Of a stretch of 19,056 nt of DNA, positions 6,854 through 13,712 are shown piece by piece. The stretch is from assembly GCA_025934635.1 (NCBI GenBank), contig JAICWX010000163.1, positions 1 through 19,056 of the forward strand, in the 5' to 3' direction. The notes below the pieces were generated by a model, which was given only the letters and a program-made list of their open reading frames with translations, was not told the origin of the DNA and made no database searches. Origin of the DNA: Streptosporangiaceae bacterium (GTDB lineage Bacteria; Actinomycetota; Actinomycetes; Streptosporangiales; Streptosporangiaceae). Position numbers and translations under genes: made by a program. The number at the start of each line of letters is the position of its first letter. Position 1 is the first letter of the stretch.

Positions 6854-8809
6854 GTGCGGCGGGAAGCTTTGAGCCGGGCCGCGGCCGTGCGGGCCGCGGT
6901 CGTGCCCGGCTGGCTGGCCGAGGTGGTGCGGCCGCGGCGGGCGCCGGTGCCGTGGCCGGAGATGATCCGGGCGGCGCTGGCCATCTGCGTGCCGCTGTCG
7001 GCGGCGCTCGCGCTGGGCCGCGGGTCGCTCGGCGTGCTGCCCGCGATGGGCGGCCTGATCGGCACGCTGGCCGACACCGGCGGTCCCTATCTGAGCCGGG
7101 TCAAGCGGGTCTGCAGCGCGGCCGCGGTGGGCGGCGCGGCCGGCCTGGCCATCGGCGCGGTCACCCACGGGCGCGGCTGGCTCGCGGTGGTGGCGCTGGT
7201 CGTGGTGGCGGGGGTGTCCGGCGTGCTCAGCACGGCCGGCGATCTCGGCTCGGTGACCGGACTGCAACTGCTGGTATACACCGCGCTGGGCGCCGGCCCG
7301 GTGGGGGCGCTGCGGCCGCTCTGGCATACCGCGGCCGGGTTTCTGGCCGGGGTGCTGTGGGCCCTGATCCTGCTGGTGCCCGGCTGGCTGCGGGCGCCGT
7401 ACGGGCGGGAGCAGCGGGACGTGGCCGCGGTCTACGACGCGCTGGCCGGGCAGCTCCAGGCGGTGGGCGGCGGCGAGCTCACCGCCCGGCGGCAGGCGGT
7501 CACCACCGCCCTCGACACCGCCTACGACGAGCTGCTGACGGCCCGGGCCGCCGCGACCGGGCCGAACCGGCCGCGGGCGCGGCTGCTCGGGGCGCTGAAC
7601 GCGAGCCTGCCGGTGGCCGAGGCGGCGATCGCGGCCGGACTGGCCGGCACCCGGCCGCCGCCGCTGGTCATCACCGTGGTGTCCCGGCTGGCCGACGCGA
7701 TCAGGCACCAGGCCGGGCCGCCGATGATCCCGCCGCCCTGGGACGACGCCCCGGCCACGCTGGCGCTGCGCGACGCGCTGGCCGGGGCGGCGTCGGTGCT
7801 GTCCCGTGACCGTTTTGAGGGGGAAGTGCGGACGCGGCCGCGGCGGTCCGTCTGGACATCGCTGGCGGAGGAGTTCGGCGCCGGGCGGCTGGGGAGGATC
7901 TTCACGCTGCGGCTGATGGTGTGCATGGGCGTGGCCGGGCTGGTGAGCGAGGTACTGCCGCTGCAGCGTTCGTACTGGGTGCCGCTGACGGTGGCGATCG
8001 TGCTCAAGCCGGACTACGGTTCGGTCTTCGCCCGGGCGCTGCAGCGCGGTATCGGCACGGTGGTGGGGGCGGTCGCCGGGGCCGTACTGCTGGTGCTGGT
8101 GCACGGGACGTGGCTGCTGATCCCGTTCGGCATCCTGGCGGCACTGCTGCCGTTCGGGCGCAGCCGGAACTACGGGCTGCTCGCCACGTTCCTGACCCCG
8201 CTGGTGGTGGTGCTCATCGACCTGCTCGGGCCGGCCGGCTGGCAGCTGGCCGAGGACCGGCTGATCGACACGCTGGTCGGCTGCGCGATCGTGCTGCTGA
8301 TCGGGTTCGCGCCATGGCCGATGGCCTGGTACTCGCACCTGCCGCGGCAGTTCGCGCAGACGACGCTGGACATGGGCCGGTATCTGGAGGAAGTGCTGGG
8401 TTCTGGGGCTGCGCCGGGGGCGGCGACCCGTTCTCGGCTGCGGCGGCCGACCTACCGGGCGCTGGCCGACCTGCGGGCCGAGTTCCAGCGCACCATGTCC
8501 GAGCCGCCGGCCATCAGCAGGCGCGCGGCGGCCTGGTGGCCTGCGGTGATCGGCCTGGAGCAGGTGATGGACGCGATTACCGCCGCCGGGCTGGCCGTGA
8601 GCCGCAACCCGGGGAACGCCGTGCCGCCGGATGATGTCCGGCGGCTGGGTGATGCCCTGCGGGCGGTCAGCGCGGCGGCGCGGACGGGAACGGAACTGGC
8701 GGAGGTACCCGGCTTGCCGGACGACGAGATCCTCAGGCCGGTCAGCGAGGCGATCCGGTCCCTGCTCGGCGTGCTCGGCCCCGGCCAGCGGCTCACCCTG
8801 CAGGGCTGA
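6854..8809 (+). CDS. FUSC family protein (aromatic acid exporter-like membrane protein)
   Basis: Integral membrane protein of the fusaric-acid-resistance / aromatic acid exporter superfamily, presumed to export or tolerate small organic acids. The substrate here is unknown. About 651 aa with two membrane blocks: the first at about residues 38-185 (several hydrophobic helices), then a soluble helical region, and a second block from about 345 to 500. The second block contains YWVPLTVAIVLKPDYGSVFA and RALQRGIGTVVGAVAGAVLL, the hallmark of the FUSC domain. A cytosolic helical tail follows. The start is uncertain: GTG at 6854 has purine-rich AAGGGG directly adjacent, and TTG at 6869 is an alternative. 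It is divergent from the lipoprotein gene and convergent with the island operon, whose last stop is 30 bp away. Confidence 0.85.
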   Translation: MRREALSRAAAVRAAVVPGWLAEVVRPRRAPVPWPEMIRAALAICVPLSAALALGRGSLGVLPAMGGLIGTLADTGGPYLSRVKRVCSAAAVGGAAGLAIGAVTHGRGWLAVVALVVVAGVSGVLSTAGDLGSVTGLQLLVYTALGAGPVGALRPLWHTAAGFLAGVLWALILLVPGWLRAPYGREQRDVAAVYDALAGQLQAVGGGELTARRQAVTTALDTAYDELLTARAAATGPNRPRARLLGALNASLPVAEAAIAAGLAGTRPPPLVITVVSRLADAIRHQAGPPMIPPPWDDAPATLALRDALAGAASVLSRDRFEGEVRTRPRRSVWTSLAEEFGAGRLGRIFTLRLMVCMGVAGLVSEVLPLQRSYWVPLTVAIVLKPDYGSVFARALQRGIGTVVGAVAGAVLLVLVHGTWLLIPFGILAALLPFGRSRNYGLLATFLTPLVVVLIDLLGPAGWQLAEDRLIDTLVGCAIVLLIGFAPWPMAWYSHLPRQFAQTTLDMGRYLEEVLGSGAAPGAATRSRLRRPTYRALADLRAEFQRTMSEPPAISRRAAAWWPAVIGLEQVMDAITAAGLAVSRNPGNAVPPDDVRRLGDALRAVSAAARTGTELAEVPGLPDDEILRPVSEAIRSLLGVLGPGQRLTLQG

Positions 8810-8814
8810 CTAGC

Positions 8815-8827
8815 CGGACTGGCGGGA
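8815..8827. repeat. possible attachment-site remnant (tRNA-Pro 3'-end near-copy)
   Basis: CGGACTGGCGGGA matches 12 of 13 bases of CGGGCTGGCGGGA at 13717-13729, in the same orientation. The latter is the 3' acceptor and T-stem end of the tRNA-Pro gene. It lies exactly between the FUSC stop and the last gene of the lower-G+C operon, where the distal att copy of an element integrated at the tRNA 3' end would be. It is short, and chance is not excluded. Confidence 0.4.
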
Positions 8828-8839
8828 TGCAGAGATGCC

Positions 8840-9409
8840 TCACCACTTCCGCAGCCCCTCAAGCACCCGCGCCAGCATCTCGTAGCTCGGCGCGTCATCA
8901 GCCTGGTACGCCGATGTAATCCGAGGCTGCTGTCGTTTCGGCAGCCCAGGCGGTATTAAGTCGTGGGACGGGACGACTAGCTCGCCCCATACAGCCTTTC
9001 CGCCTGATGCCGGGAAGAAGTAGCTCCAGCGCCGGCACAGTGCCTCCACGATGAGCAGACCACGCCCGCTCTCGTCTGCCCGGTCTGGATGCTTGGGCAC
9101 AGGCGGGCCGGGATGACGGTCCCAGACCTCGACGATCAAGCTGTCTTGGGTAGCGACGAGCCGTACCGTGATGAGCGCCAGGTCGCGCAGGTCACTCCTG
9201 CGCGGTCGCGGGTTGGTGGTGCCGGTGGCGTTAACCGCATTGGTCATGAGCTCGGACAGCACCAGCTCGGTGTTCTCGATCAGTCGGCTGAGGCCCCATT
9301 GCGAGAGGCGCTGCCGGGCGAACAGCCGCGCGCAACAGACTGCCGTGGGCACTGCGGCAAGTGTCAGGTCGCTCGTGAGCTGCGGTCGGCTGACGTCCGG
9401 TGCAGTCAC
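8840..9409 (-). CDS. ATP-binding protein, anti-sigma-factor-type HATPase_c_2
   Basis: A 189-aa GHKL-type ATPase fold resembling the SpoIIAB/RsbW-like serine kinases that are numerous in actinomycetes. Seen: N-box ELVLSELMTNAVNATG (Glu53, Asn57), the Asp97-containing VEVWDRHPGPP in place of the G1 box, and the G2 box ESGRGLLIVEALCRRW (Gly115-Gly117). Such proteins bind a sigma factor or anti-anti-sigma partner, or act as stand-alone regulators like AbaA-orfD of Streptomyces, which sits beside an XRE-DUF5753 regulator. The partner here is unknown. GTG at 9409 overlaps the tmk-like stop (GTGA), implying translational coupling. It is the last gene of the operon. Confidence 0.85.
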   Translation of the reverse strand: MTAPDVSRPQLTSDLTLAAVPTAVCCARLFARQRLSQWGLSRLIENTELVLSELMTNAVNATGTTNPRPRRSDLRDLALITVRLVATQDSLIVEVWDRHPGPPVPKHPDRADESGRGLLIVEALCRRWSYFFPASGGKAVWGELVVPSHDLIPPGLPKRQQPRITSAYQADDAPSYEMLARVLEGLRKW

Positions 9410-10059
9410 GACGGGCCCATCCCCTCGGGAAGCGGGAATCGGGTCATGAAGTGGTCGTGAACCACGGTGGCGACTTGCTCGGGTGGACGCTCATTGCAGT
9501 CCACCCGCAGCACGTCAAACCCGGCCCGCATGAGCAACTCGGTCGCTTGCTTGTAGAACCGGACCTCGTCGTGGCTGGACCCGGGAGTGAGCTGGAAGCG
9601 GTTGTGTGCACCGCGCTCGTTCAGGCGCTCCGAGATAATTTCTGGGTCAGCTTCGAGGATGACGGCAAGGCCGGGTTGCTCGGCTCGCGCGTTGAGCTGC
9701 CACAGAAAACTCAGCTCGATGTCGTCGAAACGCTGCATGACCAGGCCCGAGGCAAGGTAGCGATCGGATATGACGACCTTGCCCGTAGCACAGTACTGAC
9801 GGATCTCAGTTTCGACGTGGTGGTACCGGTCAGCGGCGTACAGGCAGGCCAGCGCGTATCCCGTTATCGTGTCTGTCAGTTCACGACACAGTATGCCGAT
9901 TGGTCCGCTTGACGGTTCGGCCGTGACATGCACGTCTGCACCTGCGGAAACGAGCATCTGCGCCAAGTGCCAGACGATCGTGGACTTACCCGCACCGCTC
10001 GGGCCGTCCACGCTGACGAACACTCCGCGCTCGCTACTAGAACAAGGTCGAAGCTTCAT
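9406..10059 (-). CDS. thymidylate-kinase-like P-loop nucleotide kinase
   Basis: A 217-aa kinase of the dTMP kinase family, which phosphorylates dTMP with ATP. Seen: P-loop GPSGAGKST (residues 19-27), TAEPSSGPIG at 46-55 in place of the usual TREPGGTPLG, the DRY motif SDRYLASGLVMQ (Asp99-Tyr101), and a LID-like stretch ERLNERGAHNRFQ. Divergence in the substrate loop (Ala-Glu-Pro instead of Arg-Glu-Pro) means a different nucleotide or another phosphate acceptor is possible, so I do not assign tmk. ATG at 10059 lies 23 bp inside the upstream exonuclease gene, and the stop overlaps the ATPase start. The gene is an accessory copy by context; the housekeeping tmk is expected elsewhere. Confidence 0.85.
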   Translation of the reverse strand: MKLRPCSSSERGVFVSVDGPSGAGKSTIVWHLAQMLVSAGADVHVTAEPSSGPIGILCRELTDTITGYALACLYAADRYHHVETEIRQYCATGKVVISDRYLASGLVMQRFDDIELSFLWQLNARAEQPGLAVILEADPEIISERLNERGAHNRFQLTPGSSHDEVRFYKQATELLMRAGFDVLRVDCNERPPEQVATVVHDHFMTRFPLPEGMGPS

Positions 10060-10630
10060 GGCCGTTCCGGTTCTGTGCGTCGTTGCGCAGTGCGTCGGGC
10101 GTCAGCGGGTGGCCTTCAGCCATGGTTGCCAGGTAGACGAACAGCCGAGCAGTCACCAGTGCGTCGTAGGTCGCCCGGTGCGGCATCAGGTCGTCGGGCA
10201 GTCCTTCGTCGAGGTTGAGCGCCCGAACCAGCATGCCAAGCCGGTAGCCCGGCTGATCCGGCAATAGGCGCCTGGCCAGCTTGAGCGTGTCAAAGACCCC
10301 GGGTACCTCCCACGAGGGCAGATGACGCTTGAGTACGCCGACGTCCACGTGAGCGTTGTGGGCTACTAGTGCGGGCACATCGAGTACTTGGCGTACCTCG
10401 TCTGCGACCGTCTCAAAGACCGGCGCGTCGGCTACGTCCTGGATGGTGATGCCATGGATGCGGGTGGCGAAATACTTTATTGGCCGGTTGGGTTTGATGA
10501 GCCAGCTCACCGGCTCTTGAATCTCGCCACCGGCGATCGGCACCACGGCGAGCTCTACCAGGTCGGGCGGCTGTTGGCCGTTGCCCTCGACATCGACCAC
10601 GGCGTAGTCAAGGTTGGTCCAGCCGGTCAT
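10037..10630 (-). CDS. 3'-5' exonuclease, DEDDh (DnaQ-like) family
   Basis: A 197-aa protein with all catalytic elements of the RNase T/DnaQ exonucleases: Exo I DVEGNG (Asp13, Glu15), Exo II HNAHVDVG (Asp96) and Exo III HRATYDA (His151, Asp156). It should remove nucleotides from DNA or RNA 3' ends using two metal ions. The substrate is not evident, and no polymerase domain or BRCT is attached. ATG at 10630 forms an ATGA overlap with the preceding frame's stop. In-frame codons extend to 10651, but that start would lie deeper inside the upstream gene. It overlaps the kinase gene by 23 bp. Pairing of an exonuclease with a nucleotide kinase suggests a shared nucleic-acid or nucleotide substrate; this is inference. 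Confidence 0.9.
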   Translation of the reverse strand: MTGWTNLDYAVVDVEGNGQQPPDLVELAVVPIAGGEIQEPVSWLIKPNRPIKYFATRIHGITIQDVADAPVFETVADEVRQVLDVPALVAHNAHVDVGVLKRHLPSWEVPGVFDTLKLARRLLPDQPGYRLGMLVRALNLDEGLPDDLMPHRATYDALVTARLFVYLATMAEGHPLTPDALRNDAQNRNGHEASTLF

Positions 10631-10959
10631 GAGACTGCCTCGTCCTTCCATCCGATGTCTGCCCGGCCATGGCAGTGGGCATAGTGCGGATGCCGTACAT
10701 CGTGTACCTGAAAGCCGAGCGCGTGCTGCAGGTAGTAGCGCGGCTGTTCGTCCGCCAAACCAGACACGACGGCTGCCCGTTCAGTGATGTCGATGACTCG
10801 GAGGCTACGGGCTTCTGGGAGCGGACAGGCGATCTCATGAACTTGCTTCAGCGTCGGCACTTGATGCGCGTTTCGGCAGAGGTCGAGCTGCGTGAGCGGG
10901 CAGATGTCGCAGACTTCACGAATACCGACATGGCCGTTGTAGTCGGGCAATCCATGAAC
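10627..10959 (-). pseudogene. 3' part of the amber-interrupted radical SAM gene
   Basis: The frame continues without shift past the TAG at 10960-10962 for 110 codons, starting VHGLPDYNGHVGIREVCDICP. The segment is Cys/His-rich (CDIC...DLC...ACP) and ends in YYLQHALGFQVHDVRHPHYAHCHGRADIGW, which looks like the conserved end of a full-length protein rather than random sequence. The open part could restart at TTG 10950, with only a poor ribosome site. Its stop overlaps the exonuclease ATG as ATGA, so the original gene was coupled to it. Best read as the C-terminal domain of the upstream radical SAM protein. A separate small Cys-rich protein is the alternative. Confidence 0.75.
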
Positions 10960-11850
10960 CTACGACACTGCACATGAGGTCTTGCGAAACAGCGAGGTTG
11001 CGTCCGCGAACGCGGTGAGTATCCGCCGTTCCAGGGTCTCGGGCACGATCTTGCGGCGAGCCGTCAGGTCGTAAGGTTCGGGCAGGCCGTTCGCCTGATA
11101 GTAGGCCGCGATCTGCTCGCGGTAGAACAGGCCGGTAAATACCGTGGCGTCGGCATAATGATGTAGCTCATAGGCGCGATCTAGGTGCTCGTCGCTGTCA
11201 TTGAGTCCCGGTACCAGCGGACGCCAGTACAGGACCGTTCGGTAGCGCCGAACGACCGGCGCGCTCATGAGTTTCAGCGAGTCCGCAGCCACCGACGACG
11301 GGTACGGCTCGATTCGCTTGTCCTCGATGTCCGAGTACGTGAACAGCAACGTGACCTTGAGGCTGCCAAGCTGGTTCAACCGAGTTATATCGTCCGGTTG
11401 CATCTGATGCCGCGTGATAACGAGCACATGGTTGCGCAAACCGCGCCCGTCAAGGGCTTCGAGCACGGCGAAGGTGTGCGGCCTGACAGCAGGTAGAAAT
11501 GGATCGGTCGCCCGGTTGAAAAGCTGGAGCGGCGTTACGTGGGCTTGGAAGTCCCGATGACTGACGAGCCGTTCAACCGCTTCGGCGTCGGACATGAAGG
11601 CCCGCGGCTGGCGCTCATCCCACAGGCCGTAGGTGTGACGAATGCAGTAGGCGCAGTCCAGCGGGCGGCCTTGGATGTGGTTCAGGCTCAAGCCGCTCTT
11701 GCGGTACTCGACGACCTCACCGGCACGCTCAGGCAGCGATGCACGCTCGGCCGGGCCAAGTAGGGGGATGGTGATGCTCACCTGGTTCTCTTCTCTGGGG
11801 GCGCTTACGGGAATCGGGCGGCCAGCTTCGGCAGCGTAGATCCCAGACAT
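10960..11850 (-). CDS. radical SAM protein, N-terminal part; cluster cysteine lost and gene truncated by TAG
   Basis: A 296-aa product with the radical SAM barrel. NHIQGRPLDCAYCIRHTYG at about 57-75 is the cluster loop, and further conserved stretches are LQLFNRATDPFLPAV, VLVITRHQ, YRTVLYWRPLVPGLND and ATVFTGLFYREQI. The canonical [4Fe-4S] motif is C-x3-C-x2-C; here Cys66 and Cys69 are in register but the first position is Arg62 (CGC, one base from TGC). The frame then stops at TAG 10960-10962 and continues in the same frame to 10627, giving a 407-codon original. Both lesions predict loss of SAM cleavage. The ATG at 11850 has no clear SD; GTG at 11781 is an alternative. It lies 38 bp downstream of the XRE gene. 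The substrate is unknown. Confidence 0.8.
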   Translation of the reverse strand: MSGIYAAEAGRPIPVSAPREENQVSITIPLLGPAERASLPERAGEVVEYRKSGLSLNHIQGRPLDCAYCIRHTYGLWDERQPRAFMSDAEAVERLVSHRDFQAHVTPLQLFNRATDPFLPAVRPHTFAVLEALDGRGLRNHVLVITRHQMQPDDITRLNQLGSLKVTLLFTYSDIEDKRIEPYPSSVAADSLKLMSAPVVRRYRTVLYWRPLVPGLNDSDEHLDRAYELHHYADATVFTGLFYREQIAAYYQANGLPEPYDLTARRKIVPETLERRILTAFADATSLFRKTSCAVS

Positions 11851-11860
11851 ACGACCAAGG

Positions 11861-11873
11861 AAGAAAGTTTCTT
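11861..11873. promoter_or_regulatory. AAGAAA-G-TTTCTT palindrome upstream of the radical SAM gene
   Basis: A perfect 13-bp inverted repeat with a one-base centre, in the 38-bp gap between the XRE and radical SAM genes. A related sequence (AAGAAACTTCTCG, 13553-13565) lies upstream of the whole operon. Shared sites fit an operator for the XRE regulator encoded between them. Inference. Confidence 0.4.
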
Positions 11874-11888
11874 AAGATTTCTCGCAAT

Positions 11889-12794
11889 TTACTCTGCGCC
11901 ATCAGACTCAAGCAATTCGGCGCTTCTGTCATGGGCTTCGGGCACCAGATCGTCAAGGACGCGCGTGACGATCGCCCGCGCGGATCGGCCGTAGCTGGCA
12001 ACAGCAGCCATCTGCTCAAAGATGCCGGCGTATAGCTTGATCTCCTGCGGCTGGGCAAGGTTCAGCTCAGCAGAGAACGTCTCGATGGTGACGCGACCCT
12101 GGTCGCGGATCCAGAAGGCATGCCACGGGCCGACCACGTATTGCGTTTCGAAGCCGATGATGCCGAGCTTGACGTTTGGCAGCGCGGAGAGAGTCATGAG
12201 GCGGTCGAGCTGAGCGAGCTGAACATCGAGCGAGGAGCGCCGGTAGCGCAGCGCAGCTTCGGTCAGTACGAAGTGGAACTGTTTGTCGCGACGGTAGAGC
12301 AGTTCCTGGCGCTGCATACGGGTACGCACGGCGTAGTCGATGTCGTTGGGCATGTTGAACAGCACCACGCCCTCAGCAAAGCGGGCGCGGGCATACTCGG
12401 CGGTCTGGAGCAACCCCGGAATAGTGGCAGGCTCGAAGACTCGGAACGTACGAGTCTTGGCGTCAATCTCGGCAAGCTCGTGCTGATGCGGCCGAAGGCC
12501 ACCGCGCAGTTGGCGTTGCCACTCGGCGTGCTGGCTTTCCAGCGTGTGCAGCGACGCGAGCAACGCCTCAGTTTCGGTCTCGCTGCTGGTAATCCGGGTC
12601 CAACCGCGGAGGTCTTCGTCGGTCGGTGGCTGCCGCCCGTTCTCTAGTTTCGAGACTTTCGAGGCAGGCCACGACAACGACTCGGCGAGTTGTCGGCCGG
12701 TGATCCCGGCTGACATGCGCAGCTCACGGAGTCGCTGGCCCAGGACGCTGCGCGCCTCCTGGACGTTAGTGCCGGATAGGGAGTTCGGTTGCAA
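11889..12794 (-). CDS. XRE-family helix-turn-helix regulator with DUF5753 domain
   Basis: A 301-aa DNA-binding regulator. Seen: an N-terminal XRE HTH at about residues 17-72 (LGQRLRELRMSAGITGRQLA ... SKVSKLENGRQPP), then a DUF5753 domain from about 113 to 285 opening FRVFEPATIPGLLQTAEYARA. This is the WhiJ-like architecture found in large numbers in Streptomyces and relatives. These regulators usually sit next to small partner proteins and sometimes an HATPase_c_2 protein, as here. The TTG start at 12794 overlaps the DUF6879 gene by 29 bp. There is no strong SD, and an AGGAGG inside the frame is not followed by a standard start codon. It probably controls this operon through the AAGAAA-type palindromes. 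Confidence 0.9.
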   Translation of the reverse strand: MQPNSLSGTNVQEARSVLGQRLRELRMSAGITGRQLAESLSWPASKVSKLENGRQPPTDEDLRGWTRITSSETETEALLASLHTLESQHAEWQRQLRGGLRPHQHELAEIDAKTRTFRVFEPATIPGLLQTAEYARARFAEGVVLFNMPNDIDYAVRTRMQRQELLYRRDKQFHFVLTEAALRYRRSSLDVQLAQLDRLMTLSALPNVKLGIIGFETQYVVGPWHAFWIRDQGRVTIETFSAELNLAQPQEIKLYAGIFEQMAAVASYGRSARAIVTRVLDDLVPEAHDRSAELLESDGAE

Positions 12795-13305
12795 AATCGT
12801 CTCGTCGCACTGCCTTGTGCCGGGTCGCGTCGCGCCAGTAGTTGGCCTTCACGATCTTGGCAGGGTCTTCGATTTTCTCTCCACCGAGGAAGCGGTCGGT
12901 CTCATCGAACCGCATGACGACGAGCGTGGACGAGTCGAAGAGCCAGTAGTCGCAGTCGGGTAGGTCGGCGGCGTTGCCGCGGTCCAGGTAGCGGATGTCC
13001 TCGCCAGCCGCGATGTTGTGCTGGGCCAAGGCATGGCTGTAGCGGTTCCAGTCGCTCATCGGTAGATCGACCACCCGCACGCGAGCAAAGCGCCTCCCCT
13101 CAGTCGCGGCTTCCCGGACCATGCGCAGCCAGTCTTGCATCCATGACAAGTCAATCGGCGCACCTGCCAGGAACTTGCGTAGCGTCTCACCTTCGTAAGC
13201 GGGGTTGTACCGGCTGCGAACCTCCATGCGGAAAGCGGTGTGCTCGAAGCTGGTGAACAGCGGGCCGAAGGCGGCGAAGGCGCTCGGCTCGATGAGCTGG
13301 CTCAG
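12766..13305 (-). CDS. DUF6879 family protein, apparent CTG start
   Basis: A 179-aa protein of the actinomycete DUF6879 family, commonly encoded beside XRE-DUF5753 regulators; its biochemical role is unknown. Seen: FAAFGPLFTSFEHTAFRMEV near the N-terminus, ARVRVVDLPMSDWNRY, GEDIRYLDRGNAADLPDCDYWLFDSSTLVVMRF and DRFLGGEKIEDPAKI. The first ATG (13227) would cut off the conserved FEHTAFR region. The reading frame extends upstream to a CTG at 13305 that overlaps the previous stop as CTGA and has AGGGGAGG seven bases upstream. No ATG, GTG or TTG lies in the added stretch, so CTG is the best start. The 3' end overlaps the XRE gene by 29 bp. Confidence 0.82.
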   Translation of the reverse strand: MSQLIEPSAFAAFGPLFTSFEHTAFRMEVRSRYNPAYEGETLRKFLAGAPIDLSWMQDWLRMVREAATEGRRFARVRVVDLPMSDWNRYSHALAQHNIAAGEDIRYLDRGNAADLPDCDYWLFDSSTLVVMRFDETDRFLGGEKIEDPAKIVKANYWRDATRHKAVRRDDFATELPIRH

Positions 13306-13535
13306 CGCCCGGCCTCCCCTTGGTACTTGCGGACGTAGAACTTGAGTACGTCCTCGGGAATCTCGATGATCCCCTCGTGGTCGGGGATGTCGCCGACGTC
13401 AGCAAGCACTTGGGGGTCGGTCACCTTCCAGCCCTGGGCGATGAAGGTGCTCCGGTCAGTACGGTCGGTGGCGAACAACGTGGGCGAGTCGCCGACGTTG
13501 GACTCTGGGTCTTTACCGAGGAAGCGAGCACGCAT
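13302..13535 (-). CDS. small hypothetical protein, first gene of the island operon
   Basis: A 77-aa soluble protein, MRARFLGKDPESNVGDSP... ending VRKYQGEAGR, without signal peptide or membrane segment. The start is ATG at 13535, chosen because GGAGGT ends only three bases before it; an upstream in-frame ATG at 13613 has no such site. The sequence has the look of a conserved small partner (FATDRTDRSTFIAQGWKVTDP, IIEIPEDVLKFYV) of DUF6879/XRE pairs, but I know no assigned function. Its stop overlaps the CTG start of DUF6879, so translation of the two is coupled. Confidence 0.8.
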   Translation of the reverse strand: MRARFLGKDPESNVGDSPTLFATDRTDRSTFIAQGWKVTDPQVLADVGDIPDHEGIIEIPEDVLKFYVRKYQGEAGR

Positions 13536-13552
13536 GTTACCTCCAGGAAGGC

Positions 13553-13607
13553 AAGAAACTTCTCGAATGTTCCAGACCATGGTGACGCAGTTGATAGCAG
13601 GCGTCAA
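13553..13607 (-). promoter_or_regulatory. candidate promoter and operator of the island operon
   Basis: On the minus strand TTGACG (13607-13602) is 17 bp from CACCAT (13584-13579, a poor -10). Downstream, in the expected untranslated leader, lies CGAGAAGTTTCTT (13565-13553), related to the palindrome at 11861-11873. The rest of the 177-bp gap up to the tRNA shows no gene. Confidence 0.3.
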
Positions 13608-13712
13608 CGGCACCGAGGGAGAGTTCCTGGCGGCAACGTCAGGGAGTCATCATCCAAGTGAAGGTAGACCGTGGATCGATTCCTGCAGGCCATGGTTCAG
13701 CTAGTCAGGTCA

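Noticed and set aside
5783..8338. 851-codon open frame on the minus strand covering the lipoprotein gene and most of FUSC
   Set aside because: Only the last 322 codons have a signal peptide and protein-like composition. The upstream part is Arg/Pro/Gln/His-rich antisense of the FUSC gene, a common artefact in very G+C-rich DNA.
10960..10962. programmed UAG readthrough or pyrrolysine insertion
   Set aside because: The codon is followed by GTT, not a known leaky context. No Pyl machinery is visible, and the cysteine loss in the same gene makes simple decay more likely. It was not excluded experimentally.
10669..10977. plus-strand ORF opposite the radical SAM 3' part
   Set aside because: The minus-strand frame is in phase with the radical SAM gene and contains a conserved-looking Cys/His-rich domain; the plus frame has no ribosome site and no recognisable features.
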